Positions 1 to 6,636 of a DNA stretch of 10,914 bases are shown one piece after another; position 1 is the first letter of the stretch; every line of letters begins with the position of its first letter. The DNA comes from PBB1 sp043749095 (GTDB taxonomy: Bacteria; Pseudomonadota; Gammaproteobacteria; Burkholderiales; Burkholderiaceae_C), in assembly GCA_043749095.1 (NCBI GenBank), contig JAYVEB010000225.1, forward strand, positions 1 through 10,914, given 5' to 3'. A model generated the notes under the pieces. It ran no database searches. It worked only from the letters and a program-made list of their open reading frames with translations, and had not been told where the DNA came from. Position numbers and translations under genes: made by a program.

Positions 1-642
1 TACCCCGGCTTCATGCAGCACACCGGCTTCATCGCGATGAACCCAAGCCACCATGCGCGCTCGCACTACGACTACTTCATGGACCTGATGCGCGGCGACG
101 ACGAAAGCGCCGAATTCCACACCAGCTTCTATGACGAGTACAACGCGGTGCTCGACATGCCGGCCGAGTACTACCTCGACACCATCCGGACGGTGTTCCA
201 GGACTTCGCGCTGGTCAACGGCACCTGGACAGTAAAGGGGGCGCTGGTGCGTCCGCAGGACATCAAGACCACGGCGCTTTTGACCATCGAAGGCGAGAAG
301 GACGACATCTCCGGCGCCGGCCAGACCCGCGCGGCGCACGACCTGTGCACCGGCATCGCCCCGACAAACCGCTTCCACCACGACGCCATGGGTGCGGGCC
401 ACTACGGCATCTTCTCTGGCCGCCGCTGGCGCGAGGACGTCTACCCGCGGCTGCGTGACTTCATCGCCACGCACCAGCCCCGCAATGCAGCGGCACCGAA
501 GCGGGTGCGTGCCAAGCCGGTCGTGTCCGCAAAGGCTGTCGCTGACCCGGTGCTGAAGCTGGTGCCGGCTGAGCGCAAGCCCGCACCGGCCGTGCGCAAG
601 ACCGCGCCGAAAGCATCGCCGAAGCGCCAACGGGCGAAGTAA
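1..642 (+). CDS. phaZ: Intracellular polyhydroxyalkanoate (PHB) depolymerase, C-terminal part
   Basis: This is the 3' end (213 residues) of an intracellular PHB depolymerase. The enzyme hydrolyses stored poly(3-hydroxybutyrate) on cytoplasmic granules. The 5' end lies left of the window, and the frame is open from base 1 (YPGFMQHTGF...). The sequence matches the PHB-depolymerase C-terminal domain (TIGR01849/PF06850 type) by recognition. GEKDDIS, around fragment residues 98-104, should hold the catalytic Asp. GAGHYGIFSGRRW, with His at about 134, should hold the catalytic His. The nucleophile would be upstream and is not visible. The domain ends near residue 160. It is followed by about 50 residues rich in Ala, Lys, Arg and Pro that resemble a histone H1 or PhaF-type tail and probably contact granule, DNA or another polyanion; that role is inference. 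The stop at 640-642 lies four bases before the rsxB-like start, so the two may be cotranscribed. Confidence 0.9.
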   Translation, partial: YPGFMQHTGFIAMNPSHHARSHYDYFMDLMRGDDESAEFHTSFYDEYNAVLDMPAEYYLDTIRTVFQDFALVNGTWTVKGALVRPQDIKTTALLTIEGEKDDISGAGQTRAAHDLCTGIAPTNRFHHDAMGAGHYGIFSGRRWREDVYPRLRDFIATHQPRNAAAPKRVRAKPVVSAKAVADPVLKLVPAERKPAPAVRKTAPKASPKRQRAK

Positions 643-646
643 GCCG

Positions 647-1354
647 ATGGCGGACAGCTCGGCAGCAGGGCCGGCGGCTGCGGCATCCGTCGACGCCATA
701 GACCGCGCGCTGCCGCAGACGCAGTGCACCCGCTGTGGCTACCCCGACTGCCGAAGCTACGCGCAAGCCATCGCGGAAGGCAGCGCGCCGATCAACCGTT
801 GCCCACCCGGCGGCGCCGAGGGCATCGCGCGGCTGGCGGCGATCACCGGCGCGGCGATCGCGCCACTCGATGCATCGCATGGCATCGAGGGCCCGCGACG
901 GCTGGCGGTCATCGACGAAGCCACTTGCATTGGCTGCACGCTGTGCCTGCCGGCCTGCCCGGTCGATTGCATCGTCGGCGGGCCGAAAGCGATGCACACC
1001 GTGATGGCCGCGCTGTGCACCGGCTGCGAGCTGTGCGTGCCGGCCTGTCCGGTGGATTGCATCTTGCTGGTCGATGTGACCGATGAACGGACCGGCTGGG
1101 CAGCCTGGAGCCAACCCCAGGCTGACGAGGCACAGGCGCGGTACGGCTTCCATCAGTTCCGCCTGAAACGCAACCGCAGTGAGCGCAACGCGCGGCTCGA
1201 GGCGGGGGCACTGACGCTGAAGCCGCTCGAACCCGACACACCGCAGGAAGCCGCCGCTACCGCCGTGCCCCACGATGACACCGCAGCGCCTGACCACAAA
1301 CGCGCGGTCATCGCCGCAGCAATGGCGCGCGCTCGCGCGACCCGGCGACCGTGA
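647..1354 (+). CDS. rsxB: RsxB/RnfB-like ferredoxin, soluble, three 4Fe-4S cluster motifs
   Basis: This 235-residue iron-sulfur protein resembles subunit B of the Rnf/Rsx electron-transport complex. Cys27, Cys30, Cys35 and Cys52 form the CX2CX4CX16C motif of the Fe-S domain found in RnfB (PF04060 type). Two ferredoxin motifs CX2CX2CX3CP follow, with Cys94/97/100/104 plus Cys108 and Cys124/127/130/134 plus Cys138, enough for two further 4Fe-4S clusters. RnfB proper usually starts with a hydrophobic membrane anchor. Here the N-terminus is Ala/Ser-rich without a membrane segment, so a soluble carrier is likely. The C-terminal 90 residues are charged, with no recognised domain. No other rnf/rsx gene is in the window. 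The ATG follows the phaZ stop by four bases, with only a weak ribosome site, which suggests coupling. The TGA overlaps the next ATG by one base. Probable role: low-potential electron donor; the partner is unknown. Confidence 0.87.
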   Translation: MADSSAAGPAAAASVDAIDRALPQTQCTRCGYPDCRSYAQAIAEGSAPINRCPPGGAEGIARLAAITGAAIAPLDASHGIEGPRRLAVIDEATCIGCTLCLPACPVDCIVGGPKAMHTVMAALCTGCELCVPACPVDCILLVDVTDERTGWAAWSQPQADEAQARYGFHQFRLKRNRSERNARLEAGALTLKPLEPDTPQEAAATAVPHDDTAAPDHKRAVIAAAMARARATRRP

Positions 1355-3030
1355 TGTCAGACGCACCGCCACTGCGCGTGCTGTCCGTCATCCCGCCGAT
1401 GACGCAGCTCAACACGCCCTACCCGTCCACCGCCTACCTGACCGGTTTCCTGCGCTCACGCGGTGTGACTGCGGTGCAGGAAGACCTGGCGCTGGCGCTG
1501 GTGCTGGTGCTGTTCTCGCCCGAAGGCCTGCTGTCGGTGCGCGCCGAGATCGATGCCTTGCCGCTGGCAAAGCGCTCCGCACGCGTCGCCGCATTTGACA
1601 ACATCTTCGACCGCTACCACGCGACCATCGCACCGACGCTCGCCTTCCTGCAGGGTCGTGACCCGACGCTCGGTCACCGCATCTGCAGCCGCAGCTTCCT
1701 GCCGGAGGGCCCGCGCTTCGAATCGCTCGACGTCTACATCGACGACGACGGTGGCGACCCGCTCGCCTGGGCCTTCGGTGCGCTGGGCGTGCAGGACCGC
1801 GCGCGCCACCTCGCGACGCTGTACCTGAACGACATCGCCGACGTGCTGCGCGATGCGATCGACCCACGCTTCGAGTTCGTGCGCTACGCCGAATCGCTGG
1901 CGCAGAGCCAGCCCACCTTCGACCCGCTGGCCGAGGCGCTCGCCGCGCCGCTGAACCTGATCGACCGCACGCTGGTCGAGTTGACGCAGCAAGCGCTCTT
2001 GCGTCATTCCCCGCGCGTCGTGCTGATCTCGGTGCCCTTCCCCGGCGCGGTTTACGCGGCTTTCCGCATCGCGCAGACGGTGAAGGCGCACGACCCGACG
2101 ATCGTCACCGTGCTGGGCGGCGGTTATGCCAATACCGAGCTGCGCCAGTTGCGTGAGCCGAAGGTGTTCGACTTCTTCGACCACATCACGCTCGACGCTG
2201 GCGAGCGCCCGCTGCTCGCGCTGCTGGAACACCTCCAGGGCCGGCGCTCGGCGCAGCGGCTGGTGCGCACCTACCGGCGCGATGCCGATGGCGCGGTGCA
2301 GTACGTCAACTGGATCGAGGCCGACATCGCCTTCTCCGAGGTCGGCACGCCGACCTGGGATGGCTTGCCCTTGAACAGCTACATGTCGCTGCTCGACATG
2401 CTGAACCCGATGCACCGGCTGTGGTCTGACGGCCGCTGGAACAAGCTGACGGTGGCGCACGGCTGCTACTGGAAGAAGTGCAGCTTCTGCGATGTGAGCC
2501 TGGACTACATCTCGCGCTACGAAGGCGCCTCAGCGGCCACGCTGGTCGACCGCATCGAAGCCATCGTCAAGGAAACCGGGCAGACCGGCTTCCATTTCGT
2601 CGATGAAGCCGCGCCACCGAAGGCCTTGAAAACACTGGCAGCCGAACTGCAGCGCCGGCAGCTCGCTGTTTCGTGGTGGGGCAACATTCGTTTCGAAAAA
2701 TCGTTCACGCCCGCGCTGTGCCAGCAGCTCGCCGACAGCGGCTGCATCGCGATCTCCGGCGGGCTTGAAGTCGCGTCGGACCGCTTGCTGAACCTGATGA
2801 AGAAGGGCGTGTCGGTCGAGCAGGTCGCGCGCGTCACCAAGGCCTTCAGCGATGCCGGTGTGCTGGTCCACGCCTATCTGATGTACGGCTTCCCGACGCA
2901 GACGGTGCAGGACACCGTCGACGCGCTCGAATACGTGCGCCAGCTGTTCGAGCAGGGCTGCATCCAGTCCGGCTTCTTCCACCGCTTCGCCTGTACCGTG
3001 CATTCCCCGGTCGGCCAGCACCCCGACTAG
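1354..3030 (+). CDS. B12-binding-type radical SAM protein, cut by an in-frame TAG
   Basis: This frame encodes a radical SAM enzyme of the cobalamin-binding-domain class; substrate unknown. Residues about 225-305 form a Rossmann-like B12-binding region (VLGGGYANTEL at its core, then DAGERPLLALL). The radical SAM domain follows with HGCYWKKCSFCD. The cluster cysteines are 371, 376 and 379, spacing CX4CX2C rather than the usual CX3CX2C. Downstream stretches such as SGGLEVASDRLLNLMKKGV and AYLMYGFPTQT are typical of the fold. The frame stops at a TAG (3028-3030, codon 559) although homologous-looking sequence continues in phase to 3288; an uninterrupted product would have 644 residues. Start: ATG 1354 overlaps the rsxB stop (TGATG); a GTG one codon earlier is possible. 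The truncated form keeps the cluster motif and most of the barrel but loses 85 C-terminal residues plus the one at the stop. It may be a recent pseudogene, a strain variant, or a base-call error. Confidence 0.82.
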   Translation: MSDAPPLRVLSVIPPMTQLNTPYPSTAYLTGFLRSRGVTAVQEDLALALVLVLFSPEGLLSVRAEIDALPLAKRSARVAAFDNIFDRYHATIAPTLAFLQGRDPTLGHRICSRSFLPEGPRFESLDVYIDDDGGDPLAWAFGALGVQDRARHLATLYLNDIADVLRDAIDPRFEFVRYAESLAQSQPTFDPLAEALAAPLNLIDRTLVELTQQALLRHSPRVVLISVPFPGAVYAAFRIAQTVKAHDPTIVTVLGGGYANTELRQLREPKVFDFFDHITLDAGERPLLALLEHLQGRRSAQRLVRTYRRDADGAVQYVNWIEADIAFSEVGTPTWDGLPLNSYMSLLDMLNPMHRLWSDGRWNKLTVAHGCYWKKCSFCDVSLDYISRYEGASAATLVDRIEAIVKETGQTGFHFVDEAAPPKALKTLAAELQRRQLAVSWWGNIRFEKSFTPALCQQLADSGCIAISGGLEVASDRLLNLMKKGVSVEQVARVTKAFSDAGVLVHAYLMYGFPTQTVQDTVDALEYVRQLFEQGCIQSGFFHRFACTVHSPVGQHPD

Positions 3031-3288
3031 TACGGCGTTACCTTGCAGCCGCTGCCGCCGATCACGTTTGCGACCAACGACGTCGGCTTCATCGACCCGA
3101 GCGGCGTCGACCACGATGCGTTGGGCGTCGCCCTGAAGAAGGCGCTCTACAACTACATGCACGGCATCGGCCTCGACGAAGACGTGCGGAGCTGGTTCGG
3201 CCCGCGCACGCCGAAAACACGCGTGCCGCGCGACCGCATCGCGCGCGCACTGGCAGTCACCACCACCGCGACAGAATCCGCACGGTGA
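3031..3288 (+). pseudogene. Detached C-terminal part of the radical SAM protein
   Basis: This segment reads on in the same frame as the radical SAM gene after its TAG codon: YGVTLQPLPPITF, then a region with ALGVALKKALYNYMHGIGL, then an Arg-rich end. It looks like genuine protein, with strong G/C at third codon positions and no further stop until TGA 3286-3288. That TGA overlaps the GTG start of nth (GTGA), the normal spacing for a coupled operon, so the ancestral gene evidently ended here. Independent translation would need a TTG at 3043 without a visible ribosome site, which is unlikely. A single G-to-T change (GAG to TAG) would explain the interruption. Confidence 0.75.
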
Positions 3289-3938
3289 AGAAAGCCGACA
3301 TCGCCCCATTCTTCGACGTGCTGAAAGCCGCCAACCCGCAGCCGCAGACCGAGCTCGAATTCACCAACGTGTTCGAGCTGCTGGCCGCGGTGCTGCTGTC
3401 GGCACAGGCGACCGATGTCGGCGTCAACAAGGCGACGCGGCGGCTGTTCGCGGTGGCAGACTCGCCGCAGAAGATCCTGGCGCTGGGCTTGCCCGCGCTG
3501 ACCGAGCACATCCGCACGATCGGCCTGTTCCGCAACAAGGCGAAGAACCTGTACGAGACCTGCCGCTTGCTGGTCGAGCGGCACGGCGGCGAGGTGCCGC
3601 GCACCCGCGAAGCCCTCGAAGCGCTGCCCGGCGTCGGCCGCAAGACCGCGAACGTCGTACTGAACGTGGCCTTCGGCGAGGCGACGATGGCGGTCGACAC
3701 CCACATCTTTCGTGTTGGCAACCGCACCGGTCTGGCCCCGGGCAGGAACCCGCTGCAAGTGGAGCTGAAACTGCTGGAGCGCGTACCCGCCGAATACCTG
3801 GTCGATGCGCACCACTGGCTGATCCTGCACGGCCGCTATGTGTGCACCGCACGCAGCCCGAAATGCGCCGAGTGCGCGGTGGTCGTGTATTGCGACTCGC
3901 GGCCGAAGAGCGTCGCCGGGCGTCAGAACACCGGCTGA
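3285..3938 (+). CDS. nth: Endonuclease III (DNA glycosylase/AP lyase)
   Basis: This base-excision-repair enzyme removes oxidised pyrimidines from DNA and nicks at the abasic site. The 217-residue protein has the full family layout. The helix-hairpin-helix LPGVGRKTANVV contains catalytic Lys120, and VDTHIFRVGNR contains catalytic Asp138. The C-terminal 4Fe-4S loop has Cys187, Cys194, Cys197 and Cys203, spacing CX6CX2CX5C. As I remember the E. coli enzyme, these residue numbers coincide with it. The start is GTG 3285, overlapping the ancestral stop of the radical SAM frame; MKKADIAPFF fits the family N-terminus. Nth next to an Rnf/Rsx gene recalls the E. coli rsx-nth operon, here with a radical SAM gene between. 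Because nth depends on coupling, the upstream TAG could lower its translation. Confidence 0.96.
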   Translation: MKKADIAPFFDVLKAANPQPQTELEFTNVFELLAAVLLSAQATDVGVNKATRRLFAVADSPQKILALGLPALTEHIRTIGLFRNKAKNLYETCRLLVERHGGEVPRTREALEALPGVGRKTANVVLNVAFGEATMAVDTHIFRVGNRTGLAPGRNPLQVELKLLERVPAEYLVDAHHWLILHGRYVCTARSPKCAECAVVVYCDSRPKSVAGRQNTG

Positions 3939-4023
3939 GGAGCGGCGCAAGCCGGCCGGCCCGCAAACTCGATACGATCGACGCCTTGCGCGGCGCCCGC
4001 CGTGCCACGCCAAATTCCAACCC

Positions 4024-4030
4024 GAAAGGA
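4024..4030 (+). promoter_or_regulatory. Ribosome binding site of the FKBP gene
   Basis: GAAAGGA lies six bases before the ATG at 4037. It decides the start of the FKBP-type isomerase. An in-frame extension upstream is possible but reads as non-coding, Arg-rich sequence overlapping the nth 3' end, so the short 115-residue protein is preferred. Confidence 0.7.
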
Positions 4031-4036
4031 CAGACC

Positions 4037-4384
4037 ATGCAAACCACTTCCTCCGGACTGCAATTTGAGGACACGATCGACGGTACCGGCGATCTGGCGG
4101 AATCCGGCCAGCACGTCACGGTGCAGTACACCGGCTGGCTTTACAGCAATGGCGTCAAGGGCAGCAAGTTCGACAGCAGCAAGGACCGCGGCGACCCGTT
4201 CAAGTTCTACCTGGGCCAGGGCCAGGTGATCCGCGGCTGGGACGAAGGCGTCGTCGGCATGCGGGTCGGTGGCACGCGGGTGCTGGTGATACCGCCCGAC
4301 CTCGGCTATGGCGCGCGCGGTGCGGGCGGCGTGATTCCGCCGAACGCCACACTGATGTTCGAGGTCGAGTTGCTCGACATCTGA
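4037..4384 (+). CDS. FKBP-type peptidyl-prolyl cis-trans isomerase, small cytoplasmic form
   Basis: This single-domain FK506-binding-protein-type isomerase of 115 residues speeds cis-trans isomerisation of Xaa-Pro bonds. The binding-pocket residues expected of the fold are present: Tyr31 in VQYTGWL, Phe45-Asp46 in KFDSS, Val64-Ile65 and Trp68 in GQVIRGWDEGV, Tyr91 in LGYGARG, and Phe108 near the end (LMFEVELLDI). There is no signal peptide or inserted IF domain, so it is not a periplasmic FkpA or SlyD type; it resembles the minimal FKBP common in beta- and gammaproteobacteria. It sits about 100 bases downstream of nth with its own good ribosome site and is probably expressed separately. The intergenic stretch holds no clear terminator. 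The target protein is unknown. Confidence 0.95.
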   Translation: MQTTSSGLQFEDTIDGTGDLAESGQHVTVQYTGWLYSNGVKGSKFDSSKDRGDPFKFYLGQGQVIRGWDEGVVGMRVGGTRVLVIPPDLGYGARGAGGVIPPNATLMFEVELLDI

Positions 4385-4436
4385 GTTCCGGCTGCGGCTC
4401 ACCGAACACTGACACCGGCAGCACCACGGCCCGGCC

Positions 4437-5402
4437 ATGTCCATCCAGTACGACATCACGCACACCACGGTGTACCGCTACAAGAAGCCGGTCAGTTTCG
4501 GCGAGCACCGCGTGATGTTCAGGCCGCGCGACAGCCACGACCTGCGGGTGCTGGCCACCGACCTGCAGGTCAGCCCTGAATCCATCATCCGGATGATCCA
4601 GGACCCGCACTCCAACTCGGTGGCGCTGGTGCAGCCCTTGAGCTCAGCGCTGGAGCTGCGCATCGTCTGCTCGTTCACCATCGAGCATGCGCACAGCTAC
4701 AACCTGGAGCTGCCGGTCTCGAAGGCAAGCGAGGTGTTTCCGTTCGCCTACACGCCGGATGAGCGCTTCGACCTGGAGATGTACCTGCGCCCTCACCACG
4801 AGGACCCGCAAGGCGAGTTGATGGCCTGGGCGCGCCAATTCATCCGCACCGACGGCCCTTCGCGCACCCGCGACCTGCTGGTCGCGATGAACGAGCACAT
4901 CCGCAACCGGATGGTCTACAGCAGCCGCGAAGAAGAAGGCACGCAGTCGCCACTCGACACCTTGAAGCTCGGCAGCGGCACCTGCCGCGATTTCGCGCTG
5001 CTGATGATGGAGGCCGCACGCCGGCTGGGCGTGGCCACGCGCTTCGTGTCGGGCTACCTGTACGACCCTGCCCTCGACACCGACCTGAGCGCGGGCGTCA
5101 GCAGCGCCCTGGATGGCCCGCAGATCACTCAGGGCGCGGGCAGTACCCATGCCTGGCTGCAGGCCTATCTGCCGGGCGCGGGCTGGGTGCCGTTCGACCC
5201 GACCAACAACTTTCTCGGTGGCAACCAGCTGATCCGCGTCGGCGTTGCCCGCGACCCGAGCCAGGCGGCACCGGTGTCGGGCAGCTGGTACGGCGACGCG
5301 GATGCCTATGTCGGCATGGACGCTTCGGTGCTGGTGCGTCGAGTCGCCTCGCGACCATGGCGCCAAACCCCGCCGATTGCGGCGGTCTTGCCGGGCGTGT
5401 AG
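4437..5402 (+). CDS. Bacterial transglutaminase-like family protein
   Basis: This 321-residue protein has a bacterial transglutaminase-like N-terminal domain (about residues 4-90, PF08379 type) followed by a transglutaminase/cysteine-protease core (about 145-260, PF01841 type). The triad is intact: Cys183 in GSGTCRDFALL, His238 in STHAWLQAYLPG, and Asp254 in VPFDPTNN. No signal peptide is visible, so it is probably cytoplasmic. Proteins of this type are often encoded beside an alpha-E domain protein and an ATP-grasp-like partner and act as amidases or peptidases rather than cross-linkers; neither partner is present here. The start ATG 4437 lies 52 bases after the FKBP stop with no clear ribosome site; MSIQYDITHTTVYRY fits the family N-terminus. 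Function in the cell is unknown. Confidence 0.9.
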   Translation: MSIQYDITHTTVYRYKKPVSFGEHRVMFRPRDSHDLRVLATDLQVSPESIIRMIQDPHSNSVALVQPLSSALELRIVCSFTIEHAHSYNLELPVSKASEVFPFAYTPDERFDLEMYLRPHHEDPQGELMAWARQFIRTDGPSRTRDLLVAMNEHIRNRMVYSSREEEGTQSPLDTLKLGSGTCRDFALLMMEAARRLGVATRFVSGYLYDPALDTDLSAGVSSALDGPQITQGAGSTHAWLQAYLPGAGWVPFDPTNNFLGGNQLIRVGVARDPSQAAPVSGSWYGDADAYVGMDASVLVRRVASRPWRQTPPIAAVLPGV

Positions 5403-5517
5403 GAATCATCTGACGGGCACAGCGTGGTTTGGACGGCATGGCACCACTGGCGAACCAACGACAATTTAGCTTGATTGCACCCGCCCTCCACACCTTCCTC
5501 ATCGCAGTGCCGTACGC
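5403..5517 (+). promoter_or_regulatory. Possible control region of the stand-alone receiver gene
   Basis: This 115-base gap separates the transglutaminase gene from the receiver gene. It contains an A/T-richer patch (5461-5476, ACAATTTAGCTTGATT) unusual against the GC-rich surroundings. I cannot define a convincing -35/-10 pair with normal spacing, and there is no strong ribosome site before ATG 5518. The call of a promoter region is an inference from base composition and gene arrangement only. Confidence 0.25.
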
Positions 5518-5928
5518 ATGGGACACCTGAAAACCTACATCGTCGAAGACAGCCTGGTTATCCGCGAGAACCTGATCGCCGCGCTGGAGGAACTGGTCAG
5601 CGTGGACGTGGTCGGCACCGCCGCCGATGAACACACCGCCGTGCAATGGCTGTCCAGTCAGACCAACGACTGCGACCTGATGATCGTCGATGTGTTCCTC
5701 GCGCAGGGCTCCGGACTCGGCGTGCTCAAGGCGGCGCGCGAACATGAGAAGCCGACCAAGCTGGTCGTGCTGAGCAATTACGCGACAACGGACATGCGCC
5801 GCAAGTGCCTTGAACTCGGCGCCGACCGGGTGTTCGATAAATCCAACGAGATCGACGCGCTGATGGCCTACTGCATGCGCCTGTCGAACGGCGAATCCGG
5901 CAACAGCGGCTTCGCCGCGCTGTCGTGA
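5518..5928 (+). CDS. Stand-alone response-regulator receiver protein
   Basis: This 136-residue protein consists of a CheY-like receiver domain with no output domain. The acidic pair is Glu10-Asp11 (YIVEDS), the phospho-accepting Asp is Asp58 (MIVDVF), the switch Ser is Ser86 (VVLSNY), and the conserved Lys is Lys108 (RVFDKSN). The last 15 residues are Ser/Gly/Asn-rich and probably disordered. It converges on the NarL-type regulator gene, with 25 bases between stops, and lies close to the CHASE3 kinase, so that kinase is the likeliest phosphodonor. It could be a phosphate sink, a competitor of the DNA-binding regulator, or a protein-binding output. The ATG at 5518 is the only good start; no strong ribosome site precedes it. 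Confidence 0.9.
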   Translation: MGHLKTYIVEDSLVIRENLIAALEELVSVDVVGTAADEHTAVQWLSSQTNDCDLMIVDVFLAQGSGLGVLKAAREHEKPTKLVVLSNYATTDMRRKCLELGADRVFDKSNEIDALMAYCMRLSNGESGNSGFAALS

Positions 5929-5953
5929 GTGGCTGCACAGCAAGCAGCTTGCG

Positions 5954-6586
5954 CTACTGAATCAGCCCGGCCTTCAGTGCGTAGTAGGTCAGGTCGCTGT
6001 TTGATTCAAGTTTCATCTTTTCCATCACCCGGGTGCGGTAGGTGCTGACCGTCTTCACGCTCAAGGACATGCTGACCGCCATCGTGCCGATCGCCTCGCC
6101 TTTCGCCAGCCGCAGGAACACCTGCAATTCGCGCTCCGACAGCAGCTCATGAGGCAGCTTGTCGCCGCCATCGGCCAGCCCGTCGGCCAGCAGCTCCGCC
6201 ACGCCCGAGGTGATGTACTTGCGGCCGCGAAACACGGTGCGGATCGCCTTGGCGATCTCCTCGGGTTCGCAGTCCTTGTTCAGATAACCGGACGCGCCTT
6301 GCTTGAGCATGGTGGTCGCATAGTGCTGCTCGGGAAAGCCGCTGAGGATCAACACCGGCAGGTCCGGCGCGCGCGCCTTGATCGCCGCCAGCACCTCAAC
6401 GCCGCTCTGGTCGGGCATCGACAGATCAACCAGCATCACATCGACGCCACCGGCACGCACGATGTCGAGCGCCTCGCGGCCATTCGACGCTTCGGCCACG
6501 ACTGTCAAGCCGATCTCTTCGGACAGGAACTGGCGCAGCCCGGTGCGCACGATGGCGTGGTCGTCGACGATGGCGATGCGGATCAT
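5954..6586 (-). CDS. NarL/FixJ-type two-component response regulator (LuxR-like HTH)
   Basis: This 210-residue DNA-binding response regulator has an N-terminal receiver (about residues 1-118) with Asp8-Asp9, phospho-accepting Asp54 (MLVDLSMPD), Ser82 and Lys104 (GYLNKD). A C-terminal LuxR-type helix-turn-helix follows (about 147-207). LSERELQVFLRLAKGE opens it, and SVKTVSTYRTRVMEKM is the recognition-helix region. The gene is divergent from the CHASE3 histidine kinase gene, and NarL-type regulators normally pair with HisKA_3-type kinases such as that one, so the partnership is well supported. The ATG is at 6584-6586 on the minus strand; only a weak GAG-type ribosome site precedes it. The envelope-protein genes downstream of the kinase are candidate targets, by inference from position only. 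Confidence 0.95.
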   Translation of the reverse strand: MIRIAIVDDHAIVRTGLRQFLSEEIGLTVVAEASNGREALDIVRAGGVDVMLVDLSMPDQSGVEVLAAIKARAPDLPVLILSGFPEQHYATTMLKQGASGYLNKDCEPEEIAKAIRTVFRGRKYITSGVAELLADGLADGGDKLPHELLSERELQVFLRLAKGEAIGTMAVSMSLSVKTVSTYRTRVMEKMKLESNSDLTYYALKAGLIQ

Positions 6587-6636
6587 GGTGACACTCGACC
6601 TGAAGATTTGTGGAGGGTACAGTTTAGGACGTGGCC
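6587..6636. promoter_or_regulatory. Short divergent control region between response regulator and kinase genes
   Basis: Only about 50 bases lie between the divergent ATGs, so both promoters must be packed or overlapping here, or reach into the opposite gene. The stretch 6606-6626 is A/T-richer (GATTTGTGGAGGGTACAGTTT), and TACAGT at 6618-6623 is a possible -10 for the kinase direction. No clear -35 element or inverted repeat was found. Such arrangements often support autoregulation; that is inference. Confidence 0.35.
6626..6629 (+). promoter_or_regulatory. Ribosome binding site favouring ATG 6637 for the kinase
   Basis: AGGA lies seven bases before ATG 6637. For the alternative GTG at 6631 the gap would be one base, too short. 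A second purine run, GGAGGG at 6612-6617, is 13 bases before the GTG, so the longer form cannot be fully excluded; the proteins differ by only two residues. Confidence 0.5.

Noticed and set aside
461..1372. Long open frame on the minus strand opposite phaZ tail and rsxB (about 300 codons)
   Set aside because: It is Arg/Ala/Gly-rich without a recognisable domain and lies opposite a clear ferredoxin. Such frames are expected in GC-rich DNA where stops are rare.
1456..2460. Long open frame on the minus strand opposite the radical SAM gene (about 330 codons)
   Set aside because: Composition is dominated by Arg, Gln, Val and His as in antisense reads of GC-rich genes; no motif is visible, while the plus strand has clear radical SAM features.
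3028..3030. Programmed recoding of the TAG (pyrrolysine or read-through)
   Set aside because: No pyrrolysine genes are visible, the lineage is not known to use it, and the bases after the TAG (TACGGC) do not match the well-known CARYYA read-through context. A nonsense change or error is simpler.
3043..3288. Separate small gene starting at TTG 3043
   Set aside because: No ribosome site, a rare start codon, and the sequence reads as the continuation of the upstream radical SAM protein.
3951..3960. GCCGGCCGGC palindrome after nth as a terminator or operator
   Set aside because: It lacks a loop and a T run, and such G/C palindromes arise readily in this base composition.
3153..4013. Minus-strand open frames across nth
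   Set aside because: They overlap the fully convincing endonuclease III, whose catalytic and cluster residues are all present, and show no motif of their own.
5940..5952. Small hairpin GCAAG-CAG-CTTGC between the converging receiver and regulator genes
   Set aside because: The stem is only 5 bp with a 3-base loop and no T run, too weak to call a terminator.
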